64,000 nucleotides of DNA, taken from Crocodylus rhombifer. Taxonomy: Eukaryota; Chordata; Crocodylia; Crocodylidae. Both the position numbers and the translations under genes were made by a program. Within the stretch, counting starts at the first letter, position 1, and each line of letters begins with the position of its first letter. The notes under the pieces are model-generated. The model had not been told where the DNA came from, made no database searches, and was given only the letters and a program-made list of their open reading frames with translations. The stretch spans positions 248,001 to 312,000 of the forward strand of contig JAVSML010001166.1 in assembly GCA_038503035.1 (NCBI GenBank), given 5' to 3'. This document shows, piece by piece, positions 33,201 through 45,108 of this stretch.

Positions 33201-33883
33201 AAATTAAGACATGTTTATTTCTTATATTTTTAAATATCACAGGTAATTCAACTAACATATTCTGTAATCAACATGAAAAAGCAATGTAATAATATTCCTA
33301 ATGAGATATTTTTGAAAAATTATGTATACAAAATGTAGGAGTAAGAAATATTAACTTCCTTGTATAAATTAAATGACAACTACTATTCCAATGTGCAACA
33401 GTTGAGAGATTTCTTGTATAAGCTAAGTTATGTATAAATTCAGAGAAATCTGTAATACCAGCCAGGATCCTGGAATATATGTTTCTTAGCAATTCTAAGT
33501 CGTAAATGATATTTTATCCAAATTTATAGCAGTAGCTATGATCTCAGTTACCCAGATAAGTTCAAATATTTTATAGCAGAACCTGCAACTGTATTTCTAT
33601 TGAATATCCTTTCAAATAAATAAACCAAGAGACTTTATGTAATGTGTATACTTAGCCACACAGAGAAGTGCATTAGCCAGATAGCTTTGGTGTGAAGATG
33701 AGTTACAAAATAGTTTATGATCACAAATAGACTTCAAAGTTACTATCATATGAATGAGAAAAATTCACAGTTTACTGATGTTGTTTAAAAGTGGCTAAAT
33801 AATGGGCGAGCCCTGAACTGCTATGACAAAAGTATATATACCAAAGTCAGTGTACAATTGTTTTGTTGTCTTGTACATGACAC
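33201..33883. other. Intergenic, nothing assigned
   Basis: Very AT-rich DNA with no supported feature. Confidence 0.5.
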
Positions 33884-33891
33884 CTAGAGAG

Positions 33892-34321
33892 TAGGGCTGT
33901 GTGAAGCTTCAGTCCCTGATTCAATTTGGCAGAGATTCAGCCCAATTCGGTGGCCAAATCTCCAAATTGAATCAGACAACCCTTTAATCTCTCCTAATCA
34001 AATCAGAGTACTTCCGGTCCACTTCCAGGTTCACCGCTGAGCACATGGAGGGTCCCCCCTGCACTTCTGTGGGATGCTCCATGCACCCCAGCATCGCAGC
34101 AATCACAAGCTGTGCCTGCTACCTCAAGCTATGTAGAAAAAACTTTTAAAGCTGTGTCTATGTCCGAATCGCTGATTTTCTGAATCAACATCGAATCTTC
34201 AGATTCAGATTCGGTCGAATCGAATTAGGGACAATGTTCCAAATCAACGAATTGAATCATTGTCCCTTATTCTGGCTGAATCCAAATCCAAATTGAATAG
34301 GGCCCGCTTTGCACACCCCTA
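33892..34321. mobile_element. hAT-like MITE with 8-bp target duplication
   Basis: The ends are TAGGGCTGTGTGAAGC and, in reverse complement, TAGGGGTGTGCAAAGC. CTAGAGAG at 33884-33891 and ATAGAGAG at 34322-34329 form a target duplication matching in seven of eight positions. The interior is rich in ATTCGG/GAATC words that allow self-pairing near both ends. It has no coding capacity. A partial relative lies at 22312-22446. Confidence 0.8.
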
Positions 34322-34329
34322 ATAGAGAG

Positions 34330-35798
34330 ACAGCAATTGTAGAGATAGTGCTGGCATCTTAGAGTCTTGGTGGCATCTAATGCCACAGAAGGATGACACT
34401 GTATAGGCTGGAGGATTTAGCAAGCAGAAGGGGCTTATTATCTAAGGGAGTGTGGAGCTCTAAAACAATCTGAAACTAAAAATACTACTTTGATTCATGG
34501 GATAGTAAGTGGTTATAGAGGAAAAAATTAAACAATGAATAAACAAAAATAATACCCAAGCACATGATCACATTTTCACGGAGTGAAGGATACAAATATT
34601 AAAGGAGTGTATGATTTTAAGGCTTGCCAGTGATATTTTTAATGATAATTCAGAAAAACAAATAATGGTGAAGATGTGGGCATTTAGTCATCAGCTCCAG
34701 TTCAAAATGGCTAAACTAAAGCTCATTATCTTCTTTCTCAAAACTTCCCTGCTACCTTTCTTGATTACTCTGGATAATATCACCACCCTGCCTATCACTA
34801 AAGACCATAACCTTTGTATCCTCTTTGGCTCATACCTATCCCTACTTCTTCATGTCCAGGCTACCTATTTATCTTGTACATTCTTTGGGTGTTTCTAGGG
34901 CTTGCTCCATTGAGGTCAGTGTGGAGGATAACATAAACTCTCCTTGGTCTTGCCAGTGGCCAGTCTTTCCCACCACAGCTAGTCCAGCCTTGCCTCCTTT
35001 CCTGTACTGAACCTGGCAATGAAGGGTCTAGTGCAATGGAATCAAAATATTCTATACATAGATACTATTTCTTTTTTCTTTTAAGATCTACATTTTAGAT
35101 GCTTGTTCTGTGCATAAATATAGATGATTCCATGTGATGTAACCTGAAATTCTTAAGTAAAATATTGCAATATGATATTAGGCATATTAGACATTCATAT
35201 TAGAAAAAACCCACCATTTTCTGATTTGGTTAGCAATAAAGCAACACAGGAATAAACTTTTTCTAATTTTGCCTGACTCCCAGGACATAATACCACACTG
35301 ATACTTCATTATTACTGTTTTTTTGTTATTCTACTTGCCTGCAGTTAAGAATCTGTCATAATTTCTCTGTTGCTCCCTATTTAAATACGGATAGTAGCTC
35401 AGTTGTCAGAATCTGCCTTACACTAAGAGGAAAGGATTTTCAGGTGAACGAGAGCTATTTATATTTGCAACAACTCCAGAAGCACAAAGCTTTAAGGATG
35501 GCAAACACCACAGTGGTTTTGTAATGAGGTACCAGTCCTGGGAACTGACTTAGAAGGAGCATTGGGAGCATCCCTCAGGGCTTGAATTATCTCCAGTTCA
35601 GTCCCCACCATGTCCTCCTTCCCTTCCTCCACACTCTCCTGCACTTGAAAGGCTCAGGGCACCAAAATAACTGTCTTCTGGAAAATCCTTCTTTTACTTT
35701 TAACCTTTTCTCCTCTTCTTTAAACTGTCCCAAATGCAGCCTTTTCACATAACAGGCTGGAGCAAATATTTTAAAGGTTACCAGACTGCACAGAATAG
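34330..35798. other. Intergenic, nothing assigned
   Basis: AT-rich DNA. Open frames at 34611-34898 and nearby have no recognisable domain and no supporting context. Confidence 0.5.
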
Positions 35799-35801
35799 TT
35801 A

Positions 35802-36058
35802 GGTCTTGTTTACACTAGAAAGCTGTATGGCTTTCACTACACTGTGTATAAAGTGATGTAAACCTCCTGTGTGAATGAAGTTATAATGATATCATTGTGC
35901 TTTATACCAATATAGCTATTCCTGTATGGAAGAGGAATTAACTGTACCAGTATAAGTTATGTTTTATTGGTATACCTGTGGCTACCTTAGGTTTTTATAC
36001 AGTTCTAACTATTTTAGTAAAAAATCACAACCATAAACCCTGTAAGTGTAAACAGGTC
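35802..36058. mobile_element. Harbinger-like MITE (TTA target duplication)
   Basis: The ends are GGTCTTGTTTACACT and, in reverse complement, GACCTGTTTACACT. TTA flanks both sides (35799-35801 and 36059-36061), the PIF/Harbinger target. It is 257 bp and non-coding. A partial relative may lie near 40040-40130 (GATATCGTTATACTGG text). Confidence 0.65.
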
Positions 36059-36061
36059 TTA

Positions 36062-37900
36062 GGAGTTGGGGATTACATTCCTGTAATTTATAAGTAGCGC
36101 TTTAAGCCATTTGACCATAATGTGGATGAATACCTTTTAAAGTCTACCCTCATTCTTGCAAATCTTTAATCATGCAAAAATTAATGTGTAAGAGTTTGCA
36201 GGAATGGGGCCTGTATTTGCAAATGTAAAACAAACAAGCAAATAAACAAAAGGCACGTTTTTAAGGTAGAAGAGTGAGTTGTATGGAAAAACCAATATGG
36301 AGTAGTGTGGTGGGTTGTTTTTTTTTAATGAACCATTAAAAAAACCTCAGACTTTTTCAGGGCTAATTCCAGTACATTAGGTTAACCTATCCTCAGCAGT
36401 ATTTGTTCAGGATGACTTTAAAACAATAAATAAAAAGGGAAAGAAAAAATCTGTAAAAAAAACTTGTTAAAATAACATTAATAGATTAATCTAAATCAAC
36501 AAAAGTGAGGGAACTGAGAGGTAAGATTAACTCATTTTGTTTTGCCTAGAGATCACAGTGGTCTCCAAGCAGTGGGCAATCTCCTATACCACATACTTCA
36601 TGCTGCAGTAATTAGACGCAGTGGGATAAAATGGAATATCAGTCTCCATTTAGACTTTTCTGACTTCTAGACTTGTCAGGGTCTTAATGTCATGTTAAGG
36701 TTTTTGTAAATATTTCCATTGTGCAAGTGACTTTTAGGACTTTGGTTGATTGATCTTTTTGTGATAAATGTGATTTACATTTCAACTGGAAGGAATATAA
36801 AATATTCATTTTGACAAGTTCCAAGCTGTGCTAATGTTTGGATTGGCTTTTTAAAATCTAGTGTTGCTTAAGCCATTTTGCATAATGTACTTTTAAAACA
36901 TACCATGTATCGTACTGTAATTTATACCAGCTGTTTATGATGTCTTGGATCCCAGTATATGTAGCTGCAGCTACAGTCAAATGAACACTTCAAAAGTACT
37001 CATTCAGCTTGCTTCAGAATATACACAAGAGATAAATAGCAGCTGTATTGTAGGCTGATGAATGATAAGATGATAGCACATTTTGTTGGAACAAGTCATC
37101 TCTAAATATTATCTGAAGCAAAGTTATTTCTATTTTTGTTCCTTTATACAAGAAAAAATAGTATTTGGTAGTTTGAAGGGAAATTTTTATGATTTTTTAT
37201 AAATTTTGTGGCAGGGCCCTTTAACAATTTAACTGGTAGCTTTGGACTAGGCTGCACATTGTGTACATGAAGCCTTCCCACATGGACTCCTGATCACAGT
37301 GCCTGTGCTCCTGAGTCACGAAGGGAGCTGAAATGAATCTCCATTTCCTTATTCTAGTCTCAAGAGGCTCTCAGTATTTAGCAACTCTTGTTTTGTCTGG
37401 GATCAACACATCTTGCCCAATCCCTACTAATACTTACTTAGCAAAATATAGAAAAAAGCTAAATTGAGGCAGTCCCAGAATGAAGAACACTGATTGCATT
37501 AGAATTGTGTGTGTACAAGAACATAAACAACGAAGCAATCTAAAAATATTGCCGTGATTCATAATCTATGCAGATGGAACAACCTCCTCTTTGCATTCAT
37601 TTCATGCCCTGTTTGTATCATCTCACCCTATTATTTCATCTGGGAAAGTTGCTAGATGAGTTCACAACTCCTTTTAAATCTAAAAATAGCCTCTAGGTCA
37701 TGCCTTCATTTTATTTTAAGTTACACTGTTTTACATTTTGTCATAAAGCATAACAGAATGACATACCTAAATGACCAAAACCAGACTTCCTGCTGATAGC
37801 TGATAAAGTGGTATCCTTGCTTTGAGCTAGGAAGCTGCTGTTAGCTCATGTTATTGCTTTCTTAGAAAGAAATGTAACACATTAATGGGCTGATCAAGAA
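36062..37900. other. Intergenic, nothing assigned
   Basis: AT-rich DNA with no supported feature. Confidence 0.5.
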
Positions 37901-38630
37901 TTTAAAAAATGGGGGTGCAGGAGCAGCATCTGACACTGTAGAGGTACTTCCCTCCCCTGCTTCCAGCCTCCCCCCTTCTTGCAGTCAGATTATACCCAAA
38001 TCATCCCCACCCTGTCCTGCCCTGCCCTGCCCTCCCACCCCCCCTGCTCTTGGCACATCTCCTTTCCCATCTGTACTCATGGCACATCTCCCTTCACAGT
38101 CCTCCCCTTTAACTTCTCCACTTACTTCTCTAGGTGCAGAAAGAGGTTGGACAGTTCTGCCTGCCATTGCCCCTGCTGTCTGAGCCACTCTTGCCCCACT
38201 CCACCTGGGGCTACAGGGAGTGACTAGACAGGGAACTGTTCCCTCTTCCTGCCCCTGCTCCCAGGCTATTGGGGAACACCAGAAGGGGGATCAGGCTGGG
38301 AAAGGGAACCCACCCACTACTGCCATCACCGCTGCTGTCTCCACTGAGCCCAGCTCTGTGGAGTCTGGCTGGAGTCAGGCAACAGCAGATCTAGAGCTCT
38401 CCACCTGCTCCCCAGTCAGCCAGAGACAGTGGCAGCAGTAGGTGGTGGTGAATGGAATAGGAGGGGACATTAGGTAGAGAGTGCAATGAAGGGGGTGCTG
38501 AGTGGGGGGGAAGGCATTTTTACTTGCCTGTGCAACCTCCCTACTGCTGCTCCTGTGATACAACAGGGATTACTATGATCTAAAAGCAGAGTGCTACCAC
38601 ACCACCACACCCCCTCTGGATCCACCTATG
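37901..38630. repeat. GC-richer block, possible DNA-transposon copy
   Basis: It is bounded by GGGGGTGCAGGAGCAGC on the left and ACCACCACACCCCC on the right, which are loosely inverted. CCTGC/CCTGCC simple repeats lie at 38012-38032. No target duplication was found. Confidence 0.35.
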
Positions 38631-39217
38631 AACACATTCATATTATTTGAATATCTCTAATTATTAGGTCAAAAATTTAGAGCAAATGGGACTAATAGAC
38701 TAGCATTTCACTAAAATCTATCTGTGACATTTAGATTACATAGTGCTCCAGTTCTATCTCTCAGAAAAATTGGTAAAATGAAATACTTTTATAAAAGAAT
38801 GCATGAAGTTTTAAAGGCATAATTCTGTAACTTTAAAATCAGATTGGAAAAGTATCGTGAGGGTATTACAGTACGAAGTCTCTGGCTATGCACTTACTTT
38901 GACTCCAGCAAAGATTATTGTTTAATCTGATTCAATAGACAAATATAATTTATCTAGATATTGCTCTATTATCATGTGTTTATTTGTCATATGAGTTGGA
39001 CTGATTGAAAACTGGAAGTACCAGTTTATATAGTCTCCTTTCTATTTTCATAATTATAGAAGTTCACACAATAAATCCACTGAGGCCATAGTGTATTTCT
39101 CTGTGCTTCTATTACAGTTATCTTTTTCAATCACTTTTCTCTGAGAAGGTCGGTGCTGAAATCCTGCCCAGAATAATCTAGCAATATAATTTAAGAAAAA
39201 AATCAAAACTAGGTAAC
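38631..39217. other. Intergenic, nothing assigned
   Basis: AT-rich DNA with no supported feature. Confidence 0.5.
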
Positions 39218-39220
39218 AGA

Positions 39221-39691
39221 GGGCATATCTACACAAGACATTTACTATGGAGTTGCCTAATTAGCTCCTCAGTAAAACGTCACTGTCTGCATAGGTGGTG
39301 CTATTAGGATGAAGCAAAATAATGAAAACCACCATAGGATAGTACTGCTAGACACAAGTACTATCCTACGGCAGAGTTATTTATTCAGCTTCAACATCTG
39401 TATAGACACTGATGGGGCTGGCTGTGGCACAAGGGTGTTTCAGTGCGGGGATTGCCTGCCAGCTATCCCTACACCGAAGCACCCTTGTGTCGCAGCCAGC
39501 CTCTCTGTAGCACATGAGCGGGGTCCAGGGCTGCTCTGCCCCAGCTTAATGTGCTGCAGTCCTGGGTGTATTAGCAAACTGCATGCAATTAGTGTCTGTA
39601 TGTGCAATAGGCACACCTGGGAGCAATAAACTCTGGTGTGAACTATGCCAGAGTTTATTCACGTGTGCTAATTGCATGTGTAGACATGCCC
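39221..39691. mobile_element. MITE with AGA target duplication
   Basis: The left end GGGCATATCTACACAAG and the right end, in reverse complement GGGCATGTCTACACATG, are inverted repeats. AGA flanks both sides (39218-39220 and 39692-39694). It is homologous over its length to 28295-28714 and shares end design with 6885-7122. It is 471 bp and non-coding; the interior holds further inverted words (GATAGTACTG and CAAGTACTATCC). Confidence 0.8.
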
Positions 39692-39694
39692 AGA

Positions 39695-40186
39695 GTATAG
39701 TGAACTAATCCAGATTAGATTTATATAAAATATTAATTAATTAATTCTCAGTGTATATCCTTTTTTCAATAGACCAAACTCATTTAGTCAGCTGAGACAA
39801 AATGTTTGTGTTGAATGTCATGAAAGTTGAATAGGTATTTTTGTGTATGTGACCATGGCTGGAAAAAGACATAGACACTACAAGATAACGCCTATGGTCC
39901 TTGATCCTGAAGACGCAGTCCTAGTTCTAGCACTTTAAAAAAATTCTATCCTTCTAGTCATCATGTTTGTAAAGAAAACTGTGAAGCTGTGAACAGAGAA
40001 TAAAGTCTTGTCAACAGGAGAATGCTTTGAGTATAATCTAATTTGTATATTTAAAGTGATATCGTTATACTGGTATAACTGACTCACGCAGATATACTTA
40101 TTCCAGTATGGGTAGCTTGGAGAAGGAGTTAAGCTAAACCAAGAAGGCAGTGTTGTACAAAAATGTTAGTGTCTAACCAGAATGGG
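39695..40186. other. Intergenic, nothing firmly assigned
   Basis: AT-rich DNA. A weak Harbinger-like stretch near 40040-40130 resembles part of 35802-36058. Confidence 0.4.
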
Positions 40187-40300
40187 AGATGCAAAGATTT
40201 TTGTGGGTAATAGCTTTTACTGGACCAACTGTGTAGCTGGGAAGAACATAAGCAAGCTTTTGGGTACTACAGTACTTTTTCTTAGGTCTCTGGGAGAGAA
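40187..40300 (-). mobile_element. Penelope-like 3' tail, minus orientation
   Basis: AAAGATTTTTGTGGGTAATA, TTACTGGACCAACTGTGTAG and AAGCAAGCTTTTGGG form the reverse complement of the tail pattern seen at 32.2 and 33.1 kb. Confidence 0.6.
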
Positions 40301-41096
40301 ACAGACACAGCAGAACTAAATAGCAGGTGGAGTAATGGCTTGTGCAAAACTCCATATATAAATAAAAATAGGATATAAGAAAAGTTATCAGTTAGCCAAC
40401 ACCCAGAACTTAGTGTAACTGAGGTCTATCTGAGTATGTAGCTGGCCTGAAACAGTTCCTCTAACTAATGAAGCAGTTTTGAAATATTCAGGCTCAAAGT
40501 ATAGACAGTAACCTGCACCATTCATCTTAGCTCTTCAACCCATTACTTGGGGGAGAGACACCACCAACAGCAAAACACAGGGTGCTAGATTCTGGACGTA
40601 CAGCTGCCAAAGATCTGGAGTGATACTGGTAATCCTCCACCTCTGAATATTTTGCTCCAGAGGTGCAGAGGTAGCCTGCTCTGGGTAGAGTAACTGGGAA
40701 TCAGTCTCTCATTTTCTGCACCTCAGGATTTCTCTAGGGTATATGGTTGTAAATGATACAGTGCAACTGTGTGACATGGCCTTAGGTTACTTTGACACTG
40801 GAATACCAGTCTCTTATTGTAGCAGAACTCATGAAAAAATGGATTAATGCCAGAGCTAAGTAATTTCTATAGGCTTCTACAGATTGGTGTGCCTGTAATT
40901 CTGGTCATTTCTATATTTCTTGAGTTCCATTTTTTTATTTAGGGAGGAGGCAATACTTTCCTTCATTTTTTCCTTAGCTGTAAGAACTTCCTGGTAGATA
41001 GTGGTGGAATGTTAATGCAGGATCAGCACTAACCTTCATGTTACATGACATTTTCTTTATATAATTTTTATGACACAACTGCTGTTCATTTTCCCA
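40301..41096. other. Intergenic, nothing assigned
   Basis: No supported feature. Confidence 0.5.
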
Positions 41097-41098
41097 TA

Positions 41099-41657
41099 CA
41101 GGTTTCCCTTGCTTTATGCTATACATATGTTCCTGGAAAACAGTGCATAACTCAAATTTGCATAAAGGGAACATACTTTGCAATGTAACAAATAGGGATA
41201 TGTCCCAAGACCTCAACTGTACTGACCCCCAGACCCATTTCTACCACTTTCACAAGACACTTTTGGTACTCACCAACTGCAGACAATGCACAGAAGCACA
41301 TGGTGGTGGTGAATATTTAGCTGGTGTGAAGAGGGGGTGGTGAAGGCTTCATTGATGGACCAGGGAGAGGAGTAGGAGATATGCTAGTGGAATGCTTAGA
41401 AGTCATAATGGGGATGACTTCTACAGAAACACGTGTCACAGACAACGAGCGAGGAGCACAGATCCACACAGGAGACTATATTTTAGTGCGCATCACTCCC
41501 ACAGTGCACCACACAAAGCAGTTGATCGTGGGCTTCCACCATACTGATCACATAAGAGTGAATTTACCTCGCATATAACAAATTTTTGGTATAAAAAGGG
41601 TCATTGTATAAGAAGGAATTCGCGCATACGGAACCCGCATAAAGCGAGGGAAACCTG
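41099..41657. mobile_element. Tigger/pogo-like MITE
   Basis: The left end CAGGTTTCCCTTGCTTTAT and the right end, in reverse complement CAGGTTTCCCTCGCTTTAT, differ at one base and continue to match as far as GC. The element is flanked by TA (41097-41098 and 41658-41659). Inner sub-terminal text (CATATGTTCC, GCGCATACGGAACC) is of Tigger type. It is 559 bp with no transposase. Confidence 0.85.
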
Positions 41658-41659
41658 TA

Positions 41660-42599
41660 TACTTCTAAAACTTTTCTCTTGGAAAATGTTGCAGACCTCT
41701 GTCTTGTATTTTAAAAAGAAATGGAAAATCTTGTGTAGTTCTGAAGCATTCCAAAATGGGGGAAGGGGGTATTCAGATCTGGGATATGTTTAGCTTTTCT
41801 ATAAATTGAATGTATTGAACTGTGTTTGTTTTTTAAAATCTTCAACAGCAAGCTTTGGGTTATTCATTAGAGAAAAGATTAAATCATCAGGACAATTAAG
41901 AAAGAATCTACTATGGTCTGAAGGAAAATAATGTGATGTAATGAGTGAAATCTTGGCCCCATTGAAGTAAATGACAAAAGCTTCCATTGATTTCAAATTG
42001 ATCAAGATTTCACCCAACATATTCAACTTGGAATAGTAATGTATATTACCTGTAGTAAACTAAAGGTGATATGTAGAGAAAAAAGAAGGGTGGTATCCTT
42101 TTATTCTTTACGTTCCATTAACAGGGTATGGAAGTATTTGTTAACTAAGATCTTTGCAGCCAGATTTTAAAATTTCAGTTTTTCCTACTATATAGTTCCT
42201 GAAGTACAATTTGGTACATAGTATCACTCGTGCCAAGGAAGTGCATACAAAGTGGAAATGTCCACATCTGAGTTGGATGCAAAACTCAAAGAACTTAATA
42301 AATTCATATCAAGGGACCAGATAATCTGCATTCCAGAAGCCCAGGAAAAACAACAGTATAGGAATCTGTAAATTCAGTAGTAAGGATTTTTAATAAATCT
42401 ACCAAAATGGTAGTTATGACCTGTGAGAGAAGAGTAGCTAGTCTAGTGTCTAGATTTAAGTTGTGGGGGCAGGAATTGGGTTGAGGGGGGAGGAATGAAC
42501 CATGCAAGTACAAATTTATTAGTCTAATCTTAATATGTAAGGCTTTAGAACAAATTTTGAAGTGAAGAAAAATCAAAAGACATGAAGATAAATGGGATA
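41660..42599. other. Intergenic, nothing assigned
   Basis: AT-rich DNA with no supported feature. Confidence 0.5.
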
Positions 42600-43336
42600 A
42601 AATACCATGTGTGTATCAATGGTAGATTATGTCAGACTCGGCTGATATCATTCTTTGACAAGATAACCGTTGTCAGACAAGGGAACCAAGGTAGATCTAA
42701 TCTATTTGGACTTCAGTAAAGCACTGATGTGGTAACACATGGGAAATTATTACTTCAAATGATGAAAATTGGGATTAGTACAAGAATTATAAAGTGGATA
42801 ATCCACTGGCTAAAGGGGAGATGACATCAGGTTGTACTGAAAGGAGAGCTATTAATGTTGATTGATGGGTGATGCGTGGTTACTAGTGATGTTTTTTAAG
42901 TATCAGTCTAAAGCTGATCTTATTTAAGTTTTTGATTAATGACATTGACACAGAAAGTGGGAGTGTTATCATTTAAATTAGCCGATGACCTACTGTTGGG
43001 AGGCATTGCTACTGCCTCTGTCTACTGCCTTGAGAAATATCCTGTGCTGATTACTCTTTCTGGAGGACTGGAATATCACATAGGAAGAACTGGATTTTTT
43101 TAAGACTGGAGAAGGAGAAATGGGATCTCATTAAGAATGTTGTGTCTAATGTTGATAAGTTGTATATAATACTGGCCAAGAAAGATTAATTTAAACAGAA
43201 TCCAAGCAAAGAGAACTACTAGGATGAACATGGAAATGGAGAACCTATATTACAAGAGGACACGTAAAGGAGCTTGGTTTGTTTAGTTTAGCAAAATATA
43301 AGCCAATCGAGGATTTCTTTTTAAAAATACATCAGA
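42600..43336 (+). mobile_element. Old CR1-like LINE relic, interrupted by a DNA transposon
   Basis: Decayed RT text is readable in shifting frames: a SFFDKIT-like stretch near 42650, LFGLQ/DLIYLDFSKA near 42700-42730, a LFKFLINDID-like stretch near 42920-42955, LADDLL near 42980, and a KGAWFV/FSKI-type tail near 43270-43300. It runs up to the element at 43337. Age is similar to the 5.2 kb relic. Confidence 0.6.
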
Positions 43337-43774
43337 GGCTTCATCCACATGTGTGTGGATGTTTGGTTCCCCAGGGACAACTAGCAGTGGTGCACCTTGT
43401 GCTGCTGTTAGTTGTCTCAGGGAATGCCCATGCCAAACGCCCTCTGGCATGTAGGAAGTTACCTCGGGCCGGGTAGGGGAGGCCGGGGCCAGCAGCCTTA
43501 CCTGGGGTTCTGGAGGCTGGGGCTGCAGCAGCAGCAATCCTGCCATGCAGAGCCTGGCTGGCAGCTGAAGCACAGCTCTGGCTGGCCAGGCTCCAGTTCT
43601 GAGCAGTGCACACTGCCCACACGTGTGCCGCTCTGCTTTTTTTTCCATGTTTTTTTTGATTCCTGAATATTTAGAGGTCAAAATCCACCCTGCACTGCTC
43701 CCTTGCAGTGTGGAGAACAACTAAATGTGTGCTATGTTGCACTGCCATGTGACTACACTTGTCTGGACACAGCC
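43337..43774 (-). mobile_element. Non-autonomous DNA transposon (family with 29.9 kb)
   Basis: The ends are GGCTTCATCCACATG and, in reverse complement, GGCTGTGTCCAGACAAG. AGA flanks both sides (43334-43336 and 43775-43777). Inverted relative to 29887-30409, with shared GCCCACACGTGTG, CTGCAGC and CCCCAGGGACAACTAGCAG text. It is inserted at the end of an old CR1 relic. Confidence 0.75.
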
Positions 43775-43777
43775 AGA

Positions 43778-45108
43778 GTGTGAACACTAGAGAAGAAAAG
43801 GTATTAAGTCTACTGGGTGGTGTTGGCATAAGGACAAATTTAGGGTGGAAATGAGAAAGCGAAGTTCTGGAACACCATTCAAAAAGGAAGAACGTGGGCT
43901 TTTATATTGGTATTAGATGTTGGGCTTTTTATTGGACTTAGACATTTAAAAACAAAGGACCATATTGGGGACGAAGGTGTTAATGCAATGTATTGTATTC
44001 CTGTTATTAAATATCTCCTTATGTGAAACTACCGCCACAAAGTAGACATTGAGCGTGCTTCAGTGTCTTGAGGTGAGGGAGGAGATTATTGCGTGAAAAC
44101 AAATACAAACATCTTCCATATACTACGCTTGTTACTTGCTGCTAATTTTCTATGTTCTTAATAACATCTTTCAAAAGTTGCAAAAGCTAACTTGACACAA
44201 TTGCTTGATATATCAGATTGACTGATGCCAATATTTTTATGTATCAACGTAAGAAGGAACTGTAGCTAATGAAGTTTTAAGAAGGTTAAGTTAAGAATTA
44301 CTGAAAGTCCTGGGGATCTGTTCTGTCATACAAACCTCATTTTTTAAAATGGCTTGATTTCACAAAAATACTGGGAAACCAAATTAAATAATAAAAACCT
44401 AAAACGGTTCAAATTTAAGGTTGAGATTCTGACCCCTGGTTACATTGGTGAAACTGTTAAGACCCTGAGATCCGTAAATTGACAAAACCAGTGAATTTAT
44501 TCATGCATGCAATATTTTAATGCAATAATACCATCATTAATAATGATGGAAATAATTGACATTTTCTGTCACCTTGACAAAAAATTGAAGAGTCCAGGGT
44601 ATTCTTGACAAGTTAACATAATGTGAATGATGTATCTGACAAACACTATTGCTTAGAACAGTGGTAAGAAATTACGGAATCATCAGACATTTCAGGTAAT
44701 ATTTCAAGAGACATGGTTACAATTTTTCAGCTCCTCAATTTGGCTGGGATTTTCAAATGAGTTCAGGTGAGTTCTAGGCCTATCCACACTAGAAAGTGGC
44801 ACTACTTTAACTATACAAATGTAAGTAAAACCATCTGCCTAATGTGGGGGAGGCAAATTGGTATGAAATGCATCTAGTTTGTTCCCATATAGAAATGGGA
44901 ATAAGTTACACCTTGATATAGCGCCTTTATTCCAGAATGACTATGTCTAAGCTAGGAATTGTAGCAGGGTAATTATTTTCCTGTTCATCATCATCCTCAA
45001 GGGATGAGGCATGTCAATTTTTTTTAGATTATGGGAAAAATTTAGCCTTGGTATCAGTCAAACTAATTTGCTTCTGTTCTTTTTGCATGCAGCACTATAT
45101 GGAGTTAC
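43778..45108. other. Intergenic, nothing firmly assigned
   Basis: AT-rich DNA. A possible MITE lies at about 44774-44958 (CTAGGCCTATCCACACTAG against CCTAGCTTAGACATAG in reverse complement), without a clear target duplication. Confidence 0.4.
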
